DNA from: Hymenobacter sediminis
GTDB taxonomy: Bacteria > Bacteroidota > Bacteroidia > Cytophagales > Hymenobacteraceae
Direction: 5' to 3'
NCBI RefSeq assembly: GCF_003231285.1
Contig: NZ_QKNS01000007.1
Span: 62,001-126,000 of the forward strand
DNA length: 64,000 nt
The notes beneath the pieces were generated by a model. The model was not told the origin of the DNA. It made no database searches and saw nothing but the letters and a program-made list of their open reading frames with translations. Shown one piece after another: positions 42,409-50,910 of this stretch. The translations under genes and the position numbers were made by a program. Numbering within the stretch: position 1 is the first letter of the stretch; each line of letters begins with the position of its first letter.

Positions 42409-44709
42409 ATGAACTCTTTTCCCGGTCCGGGCCGTCTGCTGACGGCCGCCAGCTTCATGCTGGGCAGCGCTTTTGCCGCTGCGGCCCAAACCCCTGATGC
42501 TTCCACGGCCCCCGTGCGCGGGCAAGTGCTCGATGGCACTACCAACTCGCCTGTTCCTGGTGCGGTAGTGCGCTGGCTGAGCGCCCCCACTACCGCCGCT
42601 ACTACTGATGGCCAGGGCTCTTTTTCCCTGGCCCGACCTGCGGGCTCCGACGCTCGCCTGATCATCAACTTCCTAGGCTACCTCCCCGATACGGTGCAAG
42701 CCTCCGGAAGTAGCTACCTACGCATCCCGCTCCGCCGCTCCGCCGAGTTGGGTGAGGTGACGGTGGAAGGCCGGGCCCCCTCCTACTCCGGCCTCACGCC
42801 CACCAATACCCAGGTTATTACCAGCCGCGACCTGACCAAATCGGCCTGCTGCAACCTGGCTGAGAGCTTCGAAACCAACGCCTCCGTAGAGGTTTCTACC
42901 ACGGATGCCGTATCGGGTGCCAAGCAGATTCAGCTGCTGGGGCTGGATGGTGCCTACTCCCTGCTTACGATTGATAATCAACCGGCTCTGCGCGGCCTAG
43001 CCTCACCCTACCGCTTAGGTTACCTGGCTGGCCCCTGGATTGAGAGCATTGATATCATCAAAGGCATGGGCTCGGTGGTGAATGGCTACGAAAGCATTTC
43101 GGGACAGGTAAACGTGCGCCTCAAAGAACCAGATAAAGCGGAGCGGCTGCTGTTCAACGCCTATGGCAACGACCTGGGCAAGTTCGATATTAACCTGAAC
43201 CTGGCCACGCCCCTCAGCAAAAAGGTAAGCACCGCCCTGCTGCTGCACACTGACCACCTGGGCCGCCGCGTGGACCGCAACAAGGATGGCTTCCTGGACC
43301 TGCCGCTGGCTACCCAGTACAACCTCTTTAATAAGTGGAAATACCTCTCGGGAAAGGGTTTAGTGATGGAGGTAGGGGTAGGCGCTTTGCGTGAAACGCG
43401 CCAGGGTGGCCAGTTGGGCTACCGCGAGGAAAACCCGGGGGGCTTTTATGGTACTACCCAAGAAACCAACCGCTACACTGGCTACGCCAAAACCAGCTAC
43501 ACCTGGCCCGGCCGACCCTACCAGAGCCTGGGGCTTATGCTCAGCGGTACCGACCACGATTTTACCTCCCGCTATGGCTTGCGGACGTATGATGGCACCC
43601 AGCGCACAGGGCAGGCTACCTTACTGTTTCAGAGCATCATCGGCACTACGGCCCATACCTACCGCGCGGGCCTGAGCTTCCTGCACGACGATTACCGCGA
43701 GGTGTATAAAACGGGCTTCACTTACCCCACCGAAACGCCGGCCCAGCGCTACGCTCGGGAGCACCGCAACCGGCTGGAGCAGGTACCCGGCGCCTTCGCT
43801 GAGTACACCTACCAGAACAGCCGCAACCTGACGGTAGTAGGTGGCATGCGCCTTGACCGCCATAACCTTTACGGTTGGTACTTGACCCCGCGCCTGAATG
43901 TGAAATACGATCCGGCTAAGAACACTGTGCTGCGCCTGGCTGCCGGCCGGGGCTTCCGTACGGCCAACCCCATTGCTGAAAACTCCGGCATGCTGGTCAG
44001 TTCCCGGGAGTTTGTCATCAGCCCGATGTTGCGGCCTGAAACGGCCTGGAACGTGGGCGGCTCCTTCACGCAGTATTTTAATGCCTTTGGCCGCCCCGCC
44101 ACGTTCATCACCGACTACTACCACACGGAGTTCCAGAACCAAGTGGTATCGGACCCTTACACAAACTCCGAGCAGCTGATTATCACGAATCTGGATGTTA
44201 CGGGCGGACGCTCCTACTCACGCAGCTTCCAGGCCGAGGTGCAGGTAGAGCCGGTAAAAGGGCTACACGCCAAAGCCGCCTACAAATACCTCGACGTAAA
44301 GACCACTTATGCCGGGGAACTGCTGCCCAAAGTGCTTACGCCCCGGCACCGGCTGTTCCTGAATTTGGGCTATGCTACCGCCTTCGATAAATGGAGGGCC
44401 GATTTCACGGTGCAGGGTTTCGGCAAACGCCCACTGGCCCATGCGCCCGGTAGTGAAGGCCACCAGCACGGCACCGGCGAAAGCACACTCTCTTTTGCCC
44501 CACGCTATGCCCTGCTGAATACTCAGCTAACTCGTGCCTTCAAGCGGTTTGAGGTGTACGCGGGGGTAGAAAACCTGACCAACTACCGTCAGCCCAATCC
44601 CATACAGGGTGCCTACGCCCCCTTCGGTCCTGATTTTGACGCGGCCATGATCTGGGGGCCGATTTATGGTCGCCTTACATACGCCGGACTGCGGTTTACA
44701 ATTAACTAG
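42409..44709 (+). CDS. TonB-dependent outer-membrane receptor, probably metal-related
   Basis: 766 residues. Signal peptide to AAAQ, then a carboxypeptidase-regulatory-like domain (VRGQVLDGTTNSPVPGAVV) at about 35-110, a plug domain (TPTNTQVITSRDLTKSACCNLAESFETNASVEV) and a 22-strand beta barrel ending in RLTYAGLRFTIN with a terminal aromatic. A CC pair occurs in the plug and a His-rich loop (EGHQHGTGES) in the barrel. The family resembles FepA/BtuB-type siderophore or copper receptors. The neighbours (HYC_CC_PP-like and HMA proteins) point to a transition metal such as copper; the substrate is not proven. Confidence 0.9.
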   Translation: MNSFPGPGRLLTAASFMLGSAFAAAAQTPDASTAPVRGQVLDGTTNSPVPGAVVRWLSAPTTAATTDGQGSFSLARPAGSDARLIINFLGYLPDTVQASGSSYLRIPLRRSAELGEVTVEGRAPSYSGLTPTNTQVITSRDLTKSACCNLAESFETNASVEVSTTDAVSGAKQIQLLGLDGAYSLLTIDNQPALRGLASPYRLGYLAGPWIESIDIIKGMGSVVNGYESISGQVNVRLKEPDKAERLLFNAYGNDLGKFDINLNLATPLSKKVSTALLLHTDHLGRRVDRNKDGFLDLPLATQYNLFNKWKYLSGKGLVMEVGVGALRETRQGGQLGYREENPGGFYGTTQETNRYTGYAKTSYTWPGRPYQSLGLMLSGTDHDFTSRYGLRTYDGTQRTGQATLLFQSIIGTTAHTYRAGLSFLHDDYREVYKTGFTYPTETPAQRYAREHRNRLEQVPGAFAEYTYQNSRNLTVVGGMRLDRHNLYGWYLTPRLNVKYDPAKNTVLRLAAGRGFRTANPIAENSGMLVSSREFVISPMLRPETAWNVGGSFTQYFNAFGRPATFITDYYHTEFQNQVVSDPYTNSEQLIITNLDVTGGRSYSRSFQAEVQVEPVKGLHAKAAYKYLDVKTTYAGELLPKVLTPRHRLFLNLGYATAFDKWRADFTVQGFGKRPLAHAPGSEGHQHGTGESTLSFAPRYALLNTQLTRAFKRFEVYAGVENLTNYRQPNPIQGAYAPFGPDFDAAMIWGPIYGRLTYAGLRFTIN

Positions 44710-44797
44710 CGCGGAGCTTCGCCTGCGCGTACATTTGGCACGCTTCTTTCACCGGAGCTGCCGGCACTTTCTTCTCACTCATTGCTGTTTCTTCTTT

Positions 44798-45169
44798 ATG
44801 AAGCTTCTGACCTCATTCTTCCTCGCTTTCTCTTTTCTGTTCCTCTCCGTTAGCACGTTTGCGCAGGGTAGCAAACCCAAGGCAAAAGGCCCAGCTACGG
44901 AAACGCTGCAGGTGAAAACCTCCGCCGTGTGCGACATGTGCAAATCTCGCCTGGAAAAGGCGTTGGCTTATGAGAAGGGCGTACAGGAAGCCAACCTCGA
45001 TGTTTCGAGCAAGATCCTGACTGTTACGTATCGTCCTGATAAAACCACGCCGGCCGCCCTACGTGCTGCCGTGCAGCAAACCGGCTATGACGCCGACGAC
45101 AAAACGGCCGAAGCCCGTGCCTACGACCGGCTACCCGACTGCTGCAAGAAAACTAACGCAACTCACTAG
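44798..45169 (+). CDS. Secreted heavy-metal-associated (HMA) domain protein
   Basis: 123 residues from the ATG at 44798, chosen because a signal peptide (MKLLTSFFLAFSFLFLSVSTFAQ) starts there. The mature protein is one HMA fold: VKTSAVCDMCKSRLEKALAYEKG holds the CxxC metal site, and VQEANLDVSSKILTVTYRPDKTT the following strands. The tail has a second thiol site, DCCKK. It looks like a periplasmic copper or mercury carrier and lies 88 bp after the TonB receptor, probably in one transcript, closed by a terminator. Confidence 0.88.
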   Translation: MKLLTSFFLAFSFLFLSVSTFAQGSKPKAKGPATETLQVKTSAVCDMCKSRLEKALAYEKGVQEANLDVSSKILTVTYRPDKTTPAALRAAVQQTGYDADDKTAEARAYDRLPDCCKKTNATH

Positions 45170-45191
45170 TCAATACTGAGTCATACCAATT

Positions 45192-45226
45192 AAAAGCCCG
45201 TCTGCACCTTGCAGACGGGCTTTTTG
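45192..45226. terminator. Terminator after the HMA gene
   Basis: AAAAGCCCGTCTGC pairs with GCAGACGGGCTTTTT around a five-base loop. It lies 23 bp after the HMA stop and just before the convergent gene ending at 45238; it can serve both. Confidence 0.9.
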
Positions 45227-45237
45227 CTTAAAGGGGG

Positions 45238-45816
45238 CTATGCCGCAGCTAGGGTGGGCCGGGTTTGAACCTCGAATTGCAGATTGGCCTGAAATGCCAG
45301 GGGCCGAGTGAGGCGGCGGCGGTTGGTGCCCGATATTTCAAGAGTAAACCACTCGGAACGCAGAAACTCCAGCAGATTGGGTTGTCCCTGTAGTTCCATG
45401 TCAATACGGGCGGCGTGCACGTTGCGGGGGCCGAAGGTAGCAATGGGGATTTTTCGGCTGTTGGCAGTTAGGAAGCAGCTTCCGCTTTCCAGGGCGCCCA
45501 GCGTTGGGGTACCGCGGCCAATAGCCTGGCCCTGGGGCTGGTTCCAGGTCAGACAGGCTTCGCGCAGGGTAACGGCCGTAACGCTGGGGTGCGTAAGCGC
45601 CGACAGACAGGGTAGGGAACCAGGTAGCGTTGTCTCGCAGAGAAAAATAAGGTCCATGCCGGGGTCAATCCGCAGATTGATGGCCCGCGTGCTTAAGCCA
45701 AACGCCGTGCGCAATGAACGGCGCAGCCCCTCATGGTGGGCAATAGTTAGGGCTACCCCCAGCACCACAGGTGGGGCCAAAGAAGGCGAAACAGTAGAAG
45801 CAGGTGTGGTTTTCAT
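45238..45816 (-). CDS. Hypothetical protein
   Basis: 192 residues, no signal peptide, no membrane helix and no motif I recognise. The N-terminal ~20 residues are Ser/Thr/Pro-rich; the rest looks like a mixed alpha/beta soluble fold with several strands (ARIDMELQGQPNLLEFLRSEWFTLEI) near the end. It is convergent with the metal operon and divergent from the LytTR regulator gene. No function is proposed. Confidence 0.5.
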   Translation of the reverse strand: MKTTPASTVSPSLAPPVVLGVALTIAHHEGLRRSLRTAFGLSTRAINLRIDPGMDLIFLCETTLPGSLPCLSALTHPSVTAVTLREACLTWNQPQGQAIGRGTPTLGALESGSCFLTANSRKIPIATFGPRNVHAARIDMELQGQPNLLEFLRSEWFTLEISGTNRRRLTRPLAFQANLQFEVQTRPTLAAA

Positions 45817-46087
45817 GGCCGATGAGAAGGTAGGTGCGCTCGGTCAATCGTTAGAAGCAGAAGCACAGGAAGCACATCTCACAGATTACCTGTAACTACA
45901 CTATTCCTTGCTGCGGAAGAAGCTAATACTGTGCTGGTTGTAAATATGGCAAAGTAGAGCAACCCAATCCAAAAGTAGACCAGCAGGCAGCTGAACAGGT
46001 CTAAAATTGTTTTCTTTTTATAAATAATAATACGATTCGGCTTTATCTTCCTATATTCACGCTACTACTTAGAATCATACTATTAAA

Positions 46088-46825
46088 ATGAAAATCACCT
46101 GCGTGCTGTTGGATGATGATCCGCTCGTATTGGACCTGCTGCAGGCCTACGTGGTGATGACCGACATTCTGGATGTGAAGGCCACGTTTACCGACCCGTT
46201 GGACGCACACCGGTATTTGATGGAAAATCAGGTGCAAGTGCTGTTTTCCGACGTAACCATGCCCCACTTGAGCGGCCTGGATCTGGTTCGGTCCCTGCAG
46301 CAACCTCCATTAGTGGTGCTCATGACCGCCTACCCCCAATATGCTATGGAAGGCTTCAACCTCGATGTCATTGACTTCTTGTTGAAGCCTATTTCGTTGG
46401 ACCGCTTTCTGAAGGCTGTGAATAAAGTAGCGGGCATTCTTCGCGTAAATACGGCCGGCTCTGATGCTCAGGCCGATGCCCTGACCGGTTGGGGCTCCTT
46501 TTTTATCCGGACCGATGCCCAATTTGTGCGCCTGCACTACCGCGAGGTGCTCTATATTGAGGCTCTAAAGGATTTCACCAAAATCAATACTTCCGACGGC
46601 CGCACCCACCTTACGCTGGTGAACCTGAAAAACCTGGAGGAGCAGCTGCCACCCGGTCTTTTCATCCGTACTCATCGCTCCTACCTGGTCAACTCAGCGC
46701 GTATTGATTCTGTGAGCAACCTGGAAGTGAAAGTAGGCGGCCACGCCCTGCCCCTGGGGCAAACCTATCGGGAGCGAGTAACAGAACGCATTGTAAACCG
46801 CTCCCTGATTCGGCGTCAGAATTAG
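46088..46825 (+). CDS. LytTR-family response regulator
   Basis: 245 residues. The N-terminal receiver domain (CVLLDDDPLVLDLL with the acidic pocket; phospho-Asp in VLFSDVTMPHLSG, about residue 57; MTAYPQYAMEGFNLDVIDFLLKPIS) is complete. The C-terminal LytTR DNA-binding domain (about 140-240; FIRTDAQFVRLHYREVLYIEALKDF, PGLFIRTHRSYLVN) is the AlgR/LytR type. No histidine kinase lies next to it, so its signal is unknown. Its last four bases overlap the end of the convergent crtW-like gene. Confidence 0.93.
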   Translation: MKITCVLLDDDPLVLDLLQAYVVMTDILDVKATFTDPLDAHRYLMENQVQVLFSDVTMPHLSGLDLVRSLQQPPLVVLMTAYPQYAMEGFNLDVIDFLLKPISLDRFLKAVNKVAGILRVNTAGSDAQADALTGWGSFFIRTDAQFVRLHYREVLYIEALKDFTKINTSDGRTHLTLVNLKNLEEQLPPGLFIRTHRSYLVNSARIDSVSNLEVKVGGHALPLGQTYRERVTERIVNRSLIRRQN

Positions 46826-47613
46826 GCCGCTCTTTCTGCAGCTTCCTTAGCCCGCCACAGCCGCCACCAAGGCAGGTAGGGTTGGTCATGGTGCTCGTAG
46901 TGATACCCGAAAAAGTAGCAGCTCAGGAAAGCCCACACATGGTGCCGCAACTGGCTGCGCGACTTATGCGGGTTCTCGGGGGCATGTTCGCCGCGGTGGG
47001 GCAGGTAGGTACCGAAGAAAAACAGTTGCAGCGTAGCAAGCACGGCTGGAATCATCCAGAAGGCAATGACATTTTCCTGCGGAAAGAAAAGCTTCAGCAC
47101 GTTGTAGGTAATGGCCATTAGCACTACCTGCGCTAGGGTCACGTAGTTCCAAGCAAAACGCACAAACCAAAGCACAAAGCTTGGGTGGCGGCCGTCATGA
47201 AAGTCGGGGTCTTCGCTGGTGGCAACGTGGCGGTGGTGAGCATGATGCTTGGGCAGCATCCGCGGAAACCAGTTGAAAGCAAACAAGCCTGCCGTTAGAG
47301 TCCCGATAAAGTTGTTTAAGCGCTTATTGGGGCTAACCACGCCGTGCATGGCATCGTGCGCCGTAATGAATAGCCCGGTGTAAAGGTGCATTTGCAGCAA
47401 GGCCAGCAGGTAGGGCCAGGGCGTGCGCCAGTTGGGTTCATAAAAAGCCAGGAGGTAGGCCAAAAGACCTGTCCAAGCAGCCACAACAAGCATGGCCACC
47501 AGCACGCCCTTACTCCCGAGGGGGGTAGGCTGCACCCGGCGTAGCTGAGTAGCCGAAAATGCTTTTTCCGGGCCAGCTTCAATCAACGGGCTATGTACTT
47601 CCACCTCACGCAT
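46822..47613 (-). CDS. crtW: CrtW-type beta-carotene ketolase
   Basis: 263 residues, integral-membrane di-iron oxygenase with about four helices. Histidine clusters match CrtW: FITAHDAMHG (about 83-92), PKHHAHHRHVATSEDPDFHDG and the C-terminal GYHYEHHDQPYLPWWRL, with FGTYLPHRGEH between. CrtW introduces 4-keto groups in carotenoid rings. Pigments such as flexixanthin in Hymenobacter-like bacteria need this step. General fatty-acid desaturases share the fold but not this set of boxes. It is 17 bp from ispH on the same strand, so they are probably co-transcribed. Confidence 0.85.
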   Translation of the reverse strand: MREVEVHSPLIEAGPEKAFSATQLRRVQPTPLGSKGVLVAMLVVAAWTGLLAYLLAFYEPNWRTPWPYLLALLQMHLYTGLFITAHDAMHGVVSPNKRLNNFIGTLTAGLFAFNWFPRMLPKHHAHHRHVATSEDPDFHDGRHPSFVLWFVRFAWNYVTLAQVVLMAITYNVLKLFFPQENVIAFWMIPAVLATLQLFFFGTYLPHRGEHAPENPHKSRSQLRHHVWAFLSCYFFGYHYEHHDQPYLPWWRLWRAKEAAERAA

Positions 47614-47629
47614 GGGCTTACAAACGAAT

Positions 47630-48478
47630 TTATAAGGCCAGCAAGGCGTCGCGGACCTGCTCCATCTGCCACATGGGCGTACTGGTAGCCCCGCAAATCC
47701 CTACCGACTGCCCCGGCTGAAACCATGAGGAGCACAGTTCGTCAACCTTGGAAATGAAGTGAGTAGCCGGATTAGTTTCCTTGCAGACCTGGTAAAGCAC
47801 TTTGCCATTGGAGCTTTTGGTGCCTGACACAAACACTACTTGGTCAAACTGAGCGGCAAACTTCCGCAGGTCCTTGTCTCGGTTGCTGACCTGGCGGCAA
47901 ATAGTATCATTGGCATTCACTTGGTAGCCGCGCTGCTCTAGCTCGTCTTTGATGCGGTAAAACGAGTTGGTGCTTTTGGTGGTTTGGCTGTACAAGGTGA
48001 TGTTGGCCGGCAGCTCGTGGCGCAGCAGTTCCTCCAGGTTTTCAAACACCACGGCCTGCCCACTCGTCTGGCCCAACAGCCCACGTACTTCCGCGTGGCC
48101 GTGCTTGCCGTAAATGAAAATCTGATCCTGACGGTCGTAGCTGCTCTTGATGCGGTTCTGCAGTTTCAGGACTACGGGGCAGGAGGCATCTACTAGGGTT
48201 AGGTTGTTTTCCAGAGCCATCTGGTAAGTGCTGGGCGGCTCGCCGTGGGCCCGAATGAGCACGGCTTCGTTGCGCAGCTGGGCCAATTGCTCATAGTTGA
48301 TGATGCGCAGGCCACGCTGCTCCAGCCGCTCTACTTCCTCGTCATTGTGCACAATGTCGCCGAGGCAATATAAATAGCCCTGCTCGTCAAGCAGGTCCTC
48401 GGCCATCTGAATAGCATAAATTACGCCGAAGCAGAAGCCGGAATTGGGGTCGATACGGACGCTCAGGTGGTGCGGCAT
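47630..48478 (-). CDS. ispH: 4-hydroxy-3-methylbut-2-enyl diphosphate reductase
   Basis: 282 residues. The [4Fe-4S] ligand cysteines lie in SGFCFGVIYAI, DASCPVVLKLQ and GICGATSTPMW; other family blocks are LIRAHGEPP, SQTTKSTNSF and VSGTKSSNGK. It is the last enzyme of the methylerythritol phosphate route, making IPP and DMAPP. Upstream of crtW by 17 bp, it would raise the isoprenoid supply for carotenoids and quinones. Confidence 0.97.
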   Translation of the reverse strand: MPHHLSVRIDPNSGFCFGVIYAIQMAEDLLDEQGYLYCLGDIVHNDEEVERLEQRGLRIINYEQLAQLRNEAVLIRAHGEPPSTYQMALENNLTLVDASCPVVLKLQNRIKSSYDRQDQIFIYGKHGHAEVRGLLGQTSGQAVVFENLEELLRHELPANITLYSQTTKSTNSFYRIKDELEQRGYQVNANDTICRQVSNRDKDLRKFAAQFDQVVFVSGTKSSNGKVLYQVCKETNPATHFISKVDELCSSWFQPGQSVGICGATSTPMWQMEQVRDALLAL

Positions 48479-48821
48479 ACTAACAGAGTAACTGTCGAGG
48501 TGACCAGAAGGTTACAGCGGGCAGAAGATACAAGGAGTTTGTTATTTCGCTTGCCACGCGTAGCCTGATCTGCTTTCCTAACAAAAGGCAGCCGCAGAAA
48601 GTTAACATCTTGATAATCGAGCTATTGCCACTTGACTATACTATGTACTAACACTGAAGGCCAACCCTACCCCCTCTGCTTGATAACAAAGTAACTGCTA
48701 CCCGCCTACCCCCCTTACAAACTGTAACAGAGGCAAACGGGCAGCAACTACCTACGCAACAATATTCGATTTAGATTCCAGAAATGAGAAACTGAGCAAT
48801 TCGCTTCGCTCCTGCTTTCCG
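48479..48821. other. Intergenic stretch without a recognisable gene
   Basis: 343 bp between ispH and the next minus-strand gene. It should hold the ispH-crtW promoter; I see no exact TAnnTTTG near the ispH start, only near-matches. Two CCTACCCC-like words lie at 48665 and 48706. No RNA gene was found. Confidence 0.45.
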
Positions 48822-50021
48822 TTAGAAGGAACCAAAGGCCTTCCGCTTTTCTAAATCCCGAATTACTTGCTCTTCCACGGGGCTGGCCCGCAATACTTCC
48901 CGGTCGCGCCAGAACTTGGCGTTGTAGTTCTGCTTCATCGCCTGCTTCAGGTCGTTGTAGTTCACGCCCGTTGTCTTATAGCCTTTGGCGGCCGGTTTTG
49001 CGGTGTTCTGGTAGAAGAACAGGTTACCGCTGATTTCGGTAGTATCGGGCTTGCCCTGGTAGCTGAGCACAATGCGCTGATCGGCTCGTACAGACTGCAG
49101 GCGGCTCAGGGAATCATTGGCGGCGCTGAAATCCGTAACCATCCGGAAGGTCTGCGAGGCCAGGGTAGTACCTTCCGAGAACTGCAGCGTCATCAGATTT
49201 CCGATGGGCACATTGGACTCTATACGCCGGATAGCCGCTGTTTTGAAGTCGAGATACAACGTGCCGAACGTAGCCGGCTGGTTTAAATCGAGCCGCGGAG
49301 TGAAATCGATAACGGCCGTTTCCTGCCCTTTGTCCTGCAGCACCTCGCGCAGCTGAAACTTAAATTGCTTTTCAGCCAGGGGGCTCAGTGGCACGGCCAG
49401 CGTCCGGCGACTAGGCTTGGGCTCAAACACCGGAATGAGTCGCACGGCGGCCGAAAAATTGCTCATATCGACGCCGGTTTCTTCGGCTACAGTGGCGTAG
49501 CGGGCCTGCTCCAGCTGCCAGCCGCCTATGCCTTGGTTGGTAAAGCGGACATCATAGAAAGCATCCAGAAACTCGGAGTATTGGCTGTTATGCCGCTGCT
49601 TCTGCCGGTAGAAAGCTTTGCCGTACTGCTCCTGCTTCTGGTGGCGGGCCAGCTTGGCATATGCCCGCTTTACCAGTTCTGAGGCTACTTGCTCCGGGTT
49701 GCGTACGCGCACTTCGGGCAGAGCCACCGTGCTCGAGCTTAACGTAATCAGAATGGGGTCCGTTGCTGACTTGATTTCGACCGTGGTAGGCGCGTAGCCC
49801 AAGCTGATAATGGTTATTTTTTGGGGCACTTTGGCCACCCGCAGGCTGAATTCGCCTGCTTCGTTAGTAGCCGTGCCCAGCTCGTTGACTGCCTGCGTTA
49901 CTGTGGCGTAGGGCACTGGCTGACGCTTTTCATCAATCACCCGGCCCTTAAGCGTGATTTGCTGAGCCTGAGCTAGGGAAACAGTTGTTAGGGCTACCGT
50001 CAGAATTAGAGCTGATTTCAT
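48822..50021 (-). CDS. Secreted protein with carboxypeptidase-regulatory-like N-terminal domain
   Basis: 399 residues from the ATG at 50021, one codon after a TTG. Signal peptide to AQAQ, then a CarboxypepD_reg-like domain (ITLKGRVIDEKRQPVPYATVTQAVNELGTATNEAGEFSLRV) at about 22-107. The remaining ~290 residues are rich in beta strands and basic/aromatic motifs (KRAYAKLARHQKQEQYGKAFYRQKQ) like DUF5686-type envelope proteins, but lack a full outer-membrane barrel. The function is unknown; it is probably periplasmic. Confidence 0.75.
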   Translation of the reverse strand: MKSALILTVALTTVSLAQAQQITLKGRVIDEKRQPVPYATVTQAVNELGTATNEAGEFSLRVAKVPQKITIISLGYAPTTVEIKSATDPILITLSSSTVALPEVRVRNPEQVASELVKRAYAKLARHQKQEQYGKAFYRQKQRHNSQYSEFLDAFYDVRFTNQGIGGWQLEQARYATVAEETGVDMSNFSAAVRLIPVFEPKPSRRTLAVPLSPLAEKQFKFQLREVLQDKGQETAVIDFTPRLDLNQPATFGTLYLDFKTAAIRRIESNVPIGNLMTLQFSEGTTLASQTFRMVTDFSAANDSLSRLQSVRADQRIVLSYQGKPDTTEISGNLFFYQNTAKPAAKGYKTTGVNYNDLKQAMKQNYNAKFWRDREVLRASPVEEQVIRDLEKRKAFGSF

Positions 50022-50249
50022 CAAATTATAGGGGAGAGTTACGAACGTAGGGCCGCTTATAAGGCGAAGGGTGCCTTAGAAACGTGGGAACAGCATTTTT
50101 GATGTACTGTACGCTGCTTTTTCCAGGCGGCTCCTACCTGCCCAAAGCGTGCCAAAGATATCCGGGTAACATTTTATCAGATAGCTGGCTTGCCTAGATT
50201 AAGCTCCCCTACCCCCTTTGCAGAGCCGCAACTGGCACGGTATAAGCGC

Positions 50250-50280
50250 AAAAAAGCTCCCGCAAGGCAGGAGCTTTTTG
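50250..50280 (-). terminator. Terminator after the 193-residue gene
   Basis: AAAAAAGCTCC and GGAGCTTTTT form a ten-pair stem with T-runs, 23 bp beyond the stop at 50303 on the minus strand. It would end the transcript that includes crtI-crtB. Confidence 0.85.
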
Positions 50281-50302
50281 TAGGACTAGAAGGCCGGAAA
50301 AA

Positions 50303-50884
50303 TTAGAGTTGTCGCAGCTTTTGTGCCTCAGTATCGGATACGTGCCCCCGATCTACCATAAATGTGCGGACCAGCCCAAATGACTCCGCATCAAGACCGG
50401 AGTTGGGGTGTTTGAGCAGGGTAGATACCAGAAATTGCCGATCCTCGTCTACGTGCGGGCTCAAGCCCAGGAAACTGGGTAGGTTGCTTTCCACGCTCAG
50501 GCGCAGAAACCGAATTTCTGCGTTGTCGGAGTCTAGCTTTACGGCCTGCTCGAACAGTTTGCTGGCATTCTGCACGTAGGTCAGCTTATTGAACATGGAA
50601 GCGTCGCGGGCCCGGATGGCTTCGGCGGCCGCTTTGTAAGCCAGCACCACGGCGTCCTGCTTGTCGTAGGCGGCCATGAGCTGATAGAACTTCTCGCCAG
50701 CTTCTTTACTGGCGGCAGCCTGCTGGTACTGGCGGCGCAAATGAGTTACAGAGTACGGATTAGCTTCGGTGGACACGAGGGTGGAGAGAGTCAGGAGGAA
50801 AGAGAGAAATAGAAGTCGGAGCAGCTTCACGCGGCGCAGGATTCGTAGAACAATGAGGAAGCAAGCAGCTGCAAAGTTGTTCAT
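50303..50884 (-). CDS. Hypothetical exported protein in the crt operon
   Basis: 193 residues. A signal-anchor or signal peptide (VKLLRLLFLSFLLTLSTLVSTEA) lies at about 19-41; the ATG at 50884 adds a hydrophobic lead-in and a GTG 18 codons later may be the true start. The mature part is helical and TPR-like (FNKLTYVQNASKLFEQAVKLDSDNAEIRFLRLSVESNLPSFLGLSP). I recognise no family with a proven role. It begins 26 bp after crtB and ends at a terminator, so it is probably the last gene of sigma-crtI-crtB. Confidence 0.65.
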   Translation of the reverse strand: MNNFAAACFLIVLRILRRVKLLRLLFLSFLLTLSTLVSTEANPYSVTHLRRQYQQAAASKEAGEKFYQLMAAYDKQDAVVLAYKAAAEAIRARDASMFNKLTYVQNASKLFEQAVKLDSDNAEIRFLRLSVESNLPSFLGLSPHVDEDRQFLVSTLLKHPNSGLDAESFGLVRTFMVDRGHVSDTEAQKLRQL

Positions 50885-50910
50885 AAAATCCGGGCTTAGG
50901 AGCAGTTTTG

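Noticed and set aside
46822..47613. A fatty-acid desaturase rather than a carotenoid ketolase
   Set aside because: The His boxes, in particular the HDAMHG and the C-terminal YEHHDQPYLPWW, fit CrtW better, and the genes around are isoprenoid and carotenoid genes.
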